Assembly (NCBI RefSeq): GCF_010389155.1
Contig: NC_057766.1
Coordinates: 43,224,463 to 43,288,462 of the forward strand
DNA length: 64,000 nucleotides
Direction: 5' to 3'
Source of the DNA: Erigeron canadensis
Lineage: Eukaryota; Streptophyta; Magnoliopsida; Asterales; Asteraceae
Shown here: positions 58,192 through 64,000 of the stretch, in pieces
Numbering within the stretch: position 1 is the first letter of the stretch
How the letters are laid out: each line of letters opens with the position of its first letter
Made by a program: the position numbers and the translations under genes
The notes under the pieces: generated by a model
The model's input: only the letters and a program-made list of their open reading frames with translations
Databases searched by the model: none
Told to the model about the DNA's origin: nothing

Positions 58192-59967
58192 TCTTTATAT
58201 ATACTAAAAGACAACTGACCTAATAGCTTATTAACCAATCACAACTCTCGATTTTATCAAATTAAAAATTGGTGATGTCATAATTATTATAATTATAAAA
58301 CTTATATTCAAAGAAATAGAACAGAACTTAATAATTATATCCATATCTGAGTTATCTAATCTAATTAGAATATATCCATTACCATATAGGAGTTATAATC
58401 TACCTATTTTAAAGAAATAAAACTTAACTTAAGCCGTACGTAATCTAATGCTAATAAAACTAAATAACTTTATTCGTGTAAATCCAAACCTTTTTTAGAA
58501 CAAGAATGCCAAACCGAAAGTTTTACAATCCTATTACAATTTTAAGTTATAAATAAATGTTATCTTTATGTATATTAGAGGATGATCCAGACACTTATTA
58601 ACCAATCATAGTTTTTCGATTCTTAAAACTAAATATTAATAATGTTATTATTAATTTAATTATAAATTAGAAATACTAATAAACTTTATCAAAATCTTTA
58701 TCTTTATCTTTATATTTATCTTTATTTTTATATATACTAAAAGACAACTGACCTAATAGTTTATTAACCAATTATAGCCTCGATTTTATCAAATTGGAAA
58801 TTGATTATGTCATTATTAATTTAATAATAAATCAAAAACTATAAAAATTATTATCCAGATATATTAATATATTATATTTATATTAATATTTGTAGAAAAA
58901 ATTTCATTAAAATATACCTTTTTGTTTTCTATCAATAATTTACACTTTTTACCCTTACTAAATACTTAATTAATAGTAATTATTACAACGAGCATACTAC
59001 CCGCGCGTTGCAGCGAAATTGTATAACTATCTTTTCGGATGATACACTAATATTAGAGAGATTAAAGAGATAGAAAAGATGGATATGAATTTTGTTATGA
59101 TTTTCCATTACATTTGAGATGGTATTTATAAATGAATTTGTAAGATAAATATGGAAAACTTTGAATACGTTTGACTATTTGACTTTGACTAATTGGTTGA
59201 CTAATTGACTTTGATTGATTGACTTTGACTGTCTTGATAAATTATATGATATTGTAGTGAGTGGAGGGACGTTTTGGGAACCATAAATATGCTGAAAGGG
59301 GCATTTTGGGAACAAAAAATATGCTTAATTTCTTAAACTCAATACTCTTTATAAGGGTTTATAGATATGTACTTATCAACCCTCACTAAATAATTAATTT
59401 ATAATTATTACAAAGTGTAGTTAAGAATTTATAGTTATTTGAATATCGCTAAATATGTCATAATTTACAATTTTGATGGAGATTAATGATTGTCATTATT
59501 AATTTATTAATAAATCAAAAACTATAACAATTATTATTCAGATATATTAATATTATATATATATATGTATACTAATATTTGTAGAAAAAATCTCACTAAT
59601 TTATACATTTGTTTTTTATCAGTAATTTTTTATTCTCACTAAATACTTAATTTATAATTATTACAATTTGTAGTTATTAACCCTTACTAAATAATTAATT
59701 TATAATTATTACAATATTTAGTTATCAATAATTTATAATTATCAAATATCGCTAAGTATGTTTTAATTTATAACTTTGATGGACATTTTATGATTTTGTA
59801 ATATTCAAATATCGTTATGTATGTCACGGTAAACAACTTTGATAAACATATTTCAAAAAATATTTCACTATAAACTCAAAATTTTGTAGTATAAATCAAT
59901 TTTTTATTACTAAAATAATATTGATAAAATTGTAAGCCCGTGTATTTGACACGGGTCTAAAATCTAG
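58192..59967 (+). mobile_element. Nested or tandem Helitron cluster
   Basis: Three Helitron-like 5' ends lie in the same orientation: TCTTTATATATACTAAAAGA (58192), TCTTTATGTATATTAGAGGA (58563) and TCTTTATTTTTATATATACT (58719). The first and third share about 90 bp ('agacaactgacctaatag.ttattaaccaat...'). A degenerate 3' end (CCCGCGCGTTGCAGCG near 58999) is followed by a good one: hairpin CCCGTGT-ATTTG-ACACGGG (59937-59955), then CTAG (59964-59967) before T. The block 58815-58950 reappears diverged at 59485-59630. No coding sequence. Confidence 0.65.
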
Positions 59968-62740
59968 TTTTATATTAAATAAGACTTCTTAATATATAAT
60001 CTTGATTTTTTGTATGACATCATCCAATAATATTTAAAAGTAGGCAAAAAAAGAATAATGGAAATTTCTTCTAAGATATTATGACTTTAATATATTTTTA
60101 GTATATAATCATGGAAAGTTTCTATTGAAATGGAAAACAAATATGTAGATCGAAATTGATTATTATAATATCAGTTTACTTAAAATATACAATATAATAG
60201 TGTTCAACGTAATAAAAAGTTAAACACGTTCATTATGGTGTATCATTATCAAATCAAATTCTATTAAAATGTCCGCATAATATGCAGGTTGATTAGCTAG
60301 CTAGTAAGATCTTCAAATTATTATTTGTCAAAAAGAAATTTAGATAGTCATATTAGTAATTATTAATTATCAAAATGAATTTATAAGGTCATATTAGTCT
60401 CGCCAGTTATGTATTGGGGGGGGGGGAGGAAACTTCTATAACATCTTGACACTATTTTGCATGTATATATGTTGGTTCTGAAAAACAAATGGGTAATAAA
60501 TAATTTGAGGGGAAACGTGTTTGGGTTTCAGGTTCAGATTCGTCACCTTTACAAATATTCCTGACTCTTTGTGTGTGTGTCGACTATTCAAATTTCGAAA
60601 GGTTTTGTAGGAAAGTTATATATGCTCTGGTATATTATTTAAATTATTTGGTGATTTTTCCAAAGAAAATATATATATATATATATAGTGCTCGGTCCCC
60701 ACACTATGGAAATTCAATTGTCGTGTTAAATTGATTGTGTTATACTCGTATTGATTAAGTAAAAACCATTATCTCGAATTGTTAATGATATATTGGTTAT
60801 AAATACATATTTTAATGGAAAAATTTAATATAAAGCAGAAACAGAAGTGCAAATCAAAAAAAGATGCAACAACAAAAAGAAAAAAAAATATTTACAATCT
60901 AACTTTTTTAATTAATAAATAAACAATATTCCCCATGATTTTCAACACAATTGCACCAAATATGGCTGCAGTCAACAACAACCATGATTTTCCCTATTTT
61001 AATACTTATATTAGGGCATAATCACGTTAGTTTCATTAATTTTGTTTGTTGTGAAGTTTCAGTTATTGTGATTACGATTTGTTTTTTGATACGGTGTTGC
61101 TATATATGTTAATTAAAAACGTTCGGTATAATTATTGATAGTTCTTGATATTGATTAATCTATAGTTTATGAAAAGTCTGACAATATTACTTTAAGGGTT
61201 AAGACTTCCTTAACATGAAGAAACTTGAGTAGTGAATCTTCTTTCAAAGATTATTCTATAGATAAGAGTTTAATTGTTAAAATGTGTCGTAAATAATGAA
61301 AGTTAAAAACAAGAGTTATACCAATATTAACTATAAATTTTTCTAAGATATACCTAAAGTTTTTCTATAACCCGAATATTTTACGAGCTAGCTTCATGTA
61401 ATCATGTGAACTAGATAAAAACAATTTAAATTTGAGATAACCTGAGAAAATGATTGTAGGTTAGTCATTTCATCATATAGTAGATTTTTTCTTTTGAACG
61501 TACATTTCATAGAATATGATGTATGTTTTGTAATGTTCGAAGAAAGCGAAGACCATAAAAACTAAATTCTGTATGTAAATGAGACGGGGAGCGTTCTTGT
61601 CTCCAACATTTCCATGTGTTTTTGTTTCCTCTCTATTTGTCGTATTCAATTCTCTTTGTGTTCCTTGATTGCCCATCACTCACGATAAAGAAAAGAAAAA
61701 AAAAAAAGGAAGTTCTTATTTTCAACTTTTTTTTTATACTCTTCTTAAATCTTAACGTATAACTAGCGAGATTGAGGCCCTGCAGTTGTCGTGTTGATAA
61801 TCTATTTGTGTTGAACTTAATTGAAAATCCTAAAAAAAATATATGAAAAAAACTAAGAAATAATCTGAATAAAACCAAAATTATTGAGTAAAAGTTTGCA
61901 ATATTGAATACATACATTTAGTTTGTACAAGAAAATTAAAAATAGAAACGAAGAAAAAACAACATGTTGAGTAAAAGTTTTAAATATATTTGTTGAGATT
62001 ACAAAAGTAAAAAACTATATAAAAAAAAAAAAACCGAAAGAAAAAATATACGGCATCCGATATCACGAAATTCAAGTAAAGACGCGGGGTATAAGATGAA
62101 TTAATTGAAGAAACACAAAAACAAAAAAACTATAGAGAAAACAAAAAAAAAACGAAACTAAAACGAAATCCGATATTGCAAAATCCAAATAGTGAAACGG
62201 GATTAAAGTGGACCAGTAGAACAATGCCATGTGGGATATGACACTATTCATAGCCACGGGCATATATAATGAAGAATTGTTTTCTAAAATTTTTTTTTTT
62301 ATAAATATTATGTGACATTTCTATTATTTTTTAAAAAGTTATTGCTTTTTTTTTAAGTTCTGAAAAAATACAGAAGTATTTTTGCTAGTTTTTAACTTGT
62401 ACATGTATAACCAAATCGTCTTTTCTACATTTCAACGTGTTCAGGGGGAAAAAAAAACTCGGCTGACTTTTTTTAGTTACAACTTTAACTGTTCCCCAAT
62501 AACCCGTGGAGTTCAAAGATGTGACTTAACTTTCAATTGCTAAATATGAGTATATGACTATATGAGAATATTTTTGTATTAAAAGCCCAACACAATAACC
62601 CGATTTTCGTTTTAGAAAAGCCCATACAAATATAGGCCATCTATAATTGTATAACCCATCAGATGGGCCCATCTTTTCACACAGCTAAATTGTGTGATCA
62701 AACTTCAACCGATTCCAGTGCGTACAGATTAGATAAAAGA
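59968..62740. other. Intergenic, AT-rich, no gene recognised
   Basis: Short frames only. A G-only run at about 60416-60427 and a (TA)n run at 60671-60687 are the low-complexity features. The minus-strand frames at 61473-61917 and 62072-62263 are low-complexity (Phe/Leu/Ser from T-rich runs) and I do not call them genes. Confidence 0.4.
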
Positions 62741-64000
62741 GTAAATTACACTTCTCGTCCCCTGAAGTTGTCACGTTTTTCACTTTTCATCCCTTAAGTG
62801 AAAAACTTACAATTTTGACCTTAAAGTTGGCAGATTTTTTCAATCATCGTCCCTCGTCAAACGTCGTTAAGTTTCAGTTGTTAAATCGGGCACGTGCAAA
62901 ACACGTGAGAGACTGAAACTGCAAAAAATGACAATTTCAGGGACGAAAACTGAAATTTACTTTTCTGTTGTCATCATCTTCATCTTCTCCGGCTGACTAT
63001 TGTCGGAAAATTCGCCGGAAAACTTAAAATGCCGATATCTCACTCGTTTTCTTTGAATTAGACCACGAAACCACCACCAAACTTCTCAAAATTAATTTCC
63101 GCATGAATCCTAACCAAAAAAATTTTAAAATGTCGATATTTCATGAAATGTAAATTAAAAGCATCATAAATGAAATTGTAACCAAGACCCAATTGACCAA
63201 AAAAAACAACAAACTAGCATGGAACTTGTATGAATTGGCAACTTTGAGTGCGAATAACTTATAACCGAAACGAGATCCAATGAATCGGTTGTCACACCTG
63301 AATTCTTTGTACCTCAATATACTAATCTAACTATTGTAACAACTTAATAACCTTAACGATTGACCCGTAAACTATATCGAAAACCTTACGATGAAACTAA
63401 CATCTAACTAAATCGCCAAAAATGAAAGGTAAAGAATCGCTATGAAACTTAACACAATACTAGATGAATCAATAGTAAACTTGTAACAACTTTCAGAATG
63501 AGATTTCGACGTAAGGATTTCACGAACAACGAATTTAAAGTTTCTATACAAAATATAGAACAAGAGTTATAATCAACCAAATGACGAACTGTAAATTGCT
63601 TTAAACTTCTATTACATAAACTAAGAATCAGGTGACGATGATCGGAATTTTTGATCTGAAATAATTGAGTTGTCAGGCCTTGTTAGACCTCCTAGTCCTT
63701 TCGTCCCTCTTTGCTCCCTTATATATATATATTTGTAATTTTTTGATCTTATGTCTTTGCCTCATTGACAAAAACCGAACCCACATGAAGGTCTCTCCCC
63801 ATTTTGTAATTTTCTTTTTGGTGCAGAGCTTATGGAATAATAAATGAGGCACACCATTGGTGTCTTAGTGAGGAGCACGTACACCTAATCCAACATGAAC
63901 TTATTTGCAAAAACAGAAATATTGCATTCTTGGAACAAGCTAAATCGTACAGAAATATTGCTCAAAATCCATGTTATGGGTATTTTGAGTTTTCCGGCAA
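62741..64000. other. Possible Mutator-like element end; rest unassigned, runs to the right edge
   Basis: GAGTAAATTACACTTCTCGT at 62741 resembles the terminus of the Mutator-like element at 18963 (GAGTTAATTACAGAAATCGT). It is followed by the same style of sequence ('gtccctcgtcaaacgtcgttaa', 'cacgtgcaaaacacgtgag', 'tttcagggacgaaaactg'). GGACGAAAACTGAAATTTAC at 62941 could be a mirrored end of a ~220-bp element. From about 63000 to the right edge I see no gene; 'ccggaaaac' and 'cgatatctca' blocks suggest repeat DNA. Confidence 0.35.

Noticed and set aside
61473..62263. Minus-strand ORFs with Phe/Leu-rich, membrane-like peptides
   Set aside because: Composition comes from T-rich/A-rich low-complexity DNA; no domain, no splice context.

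Overview
The window reads as nuclear DNA of a flowering plant, most likely a eudicot. It is AT-rich, has spliced genes with GT-AG introns, and carries plant-specific protein families (an HER-motif bHLH factor, a pfkB fructokinase, a VARLMGL/DUF4378 protein) among dense plant transposable elements. Nothing fixes the species. I see no prokaryotic, organellar or viral operon and no CRISPR array.

Four apparently intact host genes can be built exon by exon: a bHLH transcription factor (15078-17020, +, 3 exons, 281 aa), a fructokinase (22332-23786, +, 6 exons, 337 aa, one GC-AG intron), a conserved plant coiled-coil protein (25206-34339, +, 7 exons, 242 aa, with a 7.55-kb fourth intron full of retroelements), and a TRM/LONGIFOLIA-like DUF4378 protein (47390-51016, -, 5 exons, 744 aa). 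All joins keep frame. They are unrelated neighbours, not a pathway or cluster.

The rest is mostly mobile DNA. From 1 to 2.4 kb lie decayed RPA-like (DUF223-type) gene pieces on both strands. From 2.7 to 11 kb is a Helitron-rich block with a 5'-truncated RTE LINE (7-bp target duplication) and exon-like scraps of an unrecognised gene. From 11 to 15 kb there are a small inverted-repeat element, a SINE with an 18-bp target duplication, and two Helitron ends, one about 130 bp upstream of the bHLH TATA box. The bHLH gene holds a ~490-bp near-perfect foldback in intron 2 and is followed by a CACTA-type MITE. From 18.3 to 20.8 kb a foldback element built around a repeated 19-bp palindrome encloses a Mutator-like element with a 9-bp target duplication. 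From 38.3 to 45.2 kb is a Ty1/copia element with ~99% identical LTRs but broken coding regions and a tandemly amplified pre-integrase segment. From 45 to 64 kb, outside the DUF4378 gene, there are a SINE, Stowaway- and Tourist-type MITEs, a second foldback, a nested Helitron cluster, and AT-rich sequence in which I recognise no gene.

I found no convincing new enzyme or defence system. The most unusual items are structural: the palindrome-array foldback, the amplified pre-integrase repeat, the copia reading frame that runs straight into its LTR, the head-to-head RPA-like starts, the intronic hairpin in the bHLH gene, and the duplicated last exon (with its stop lost) of the coiled-coil gene. 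All calls come from reading the sequence by eye; no database search, alignment or folding program was run.
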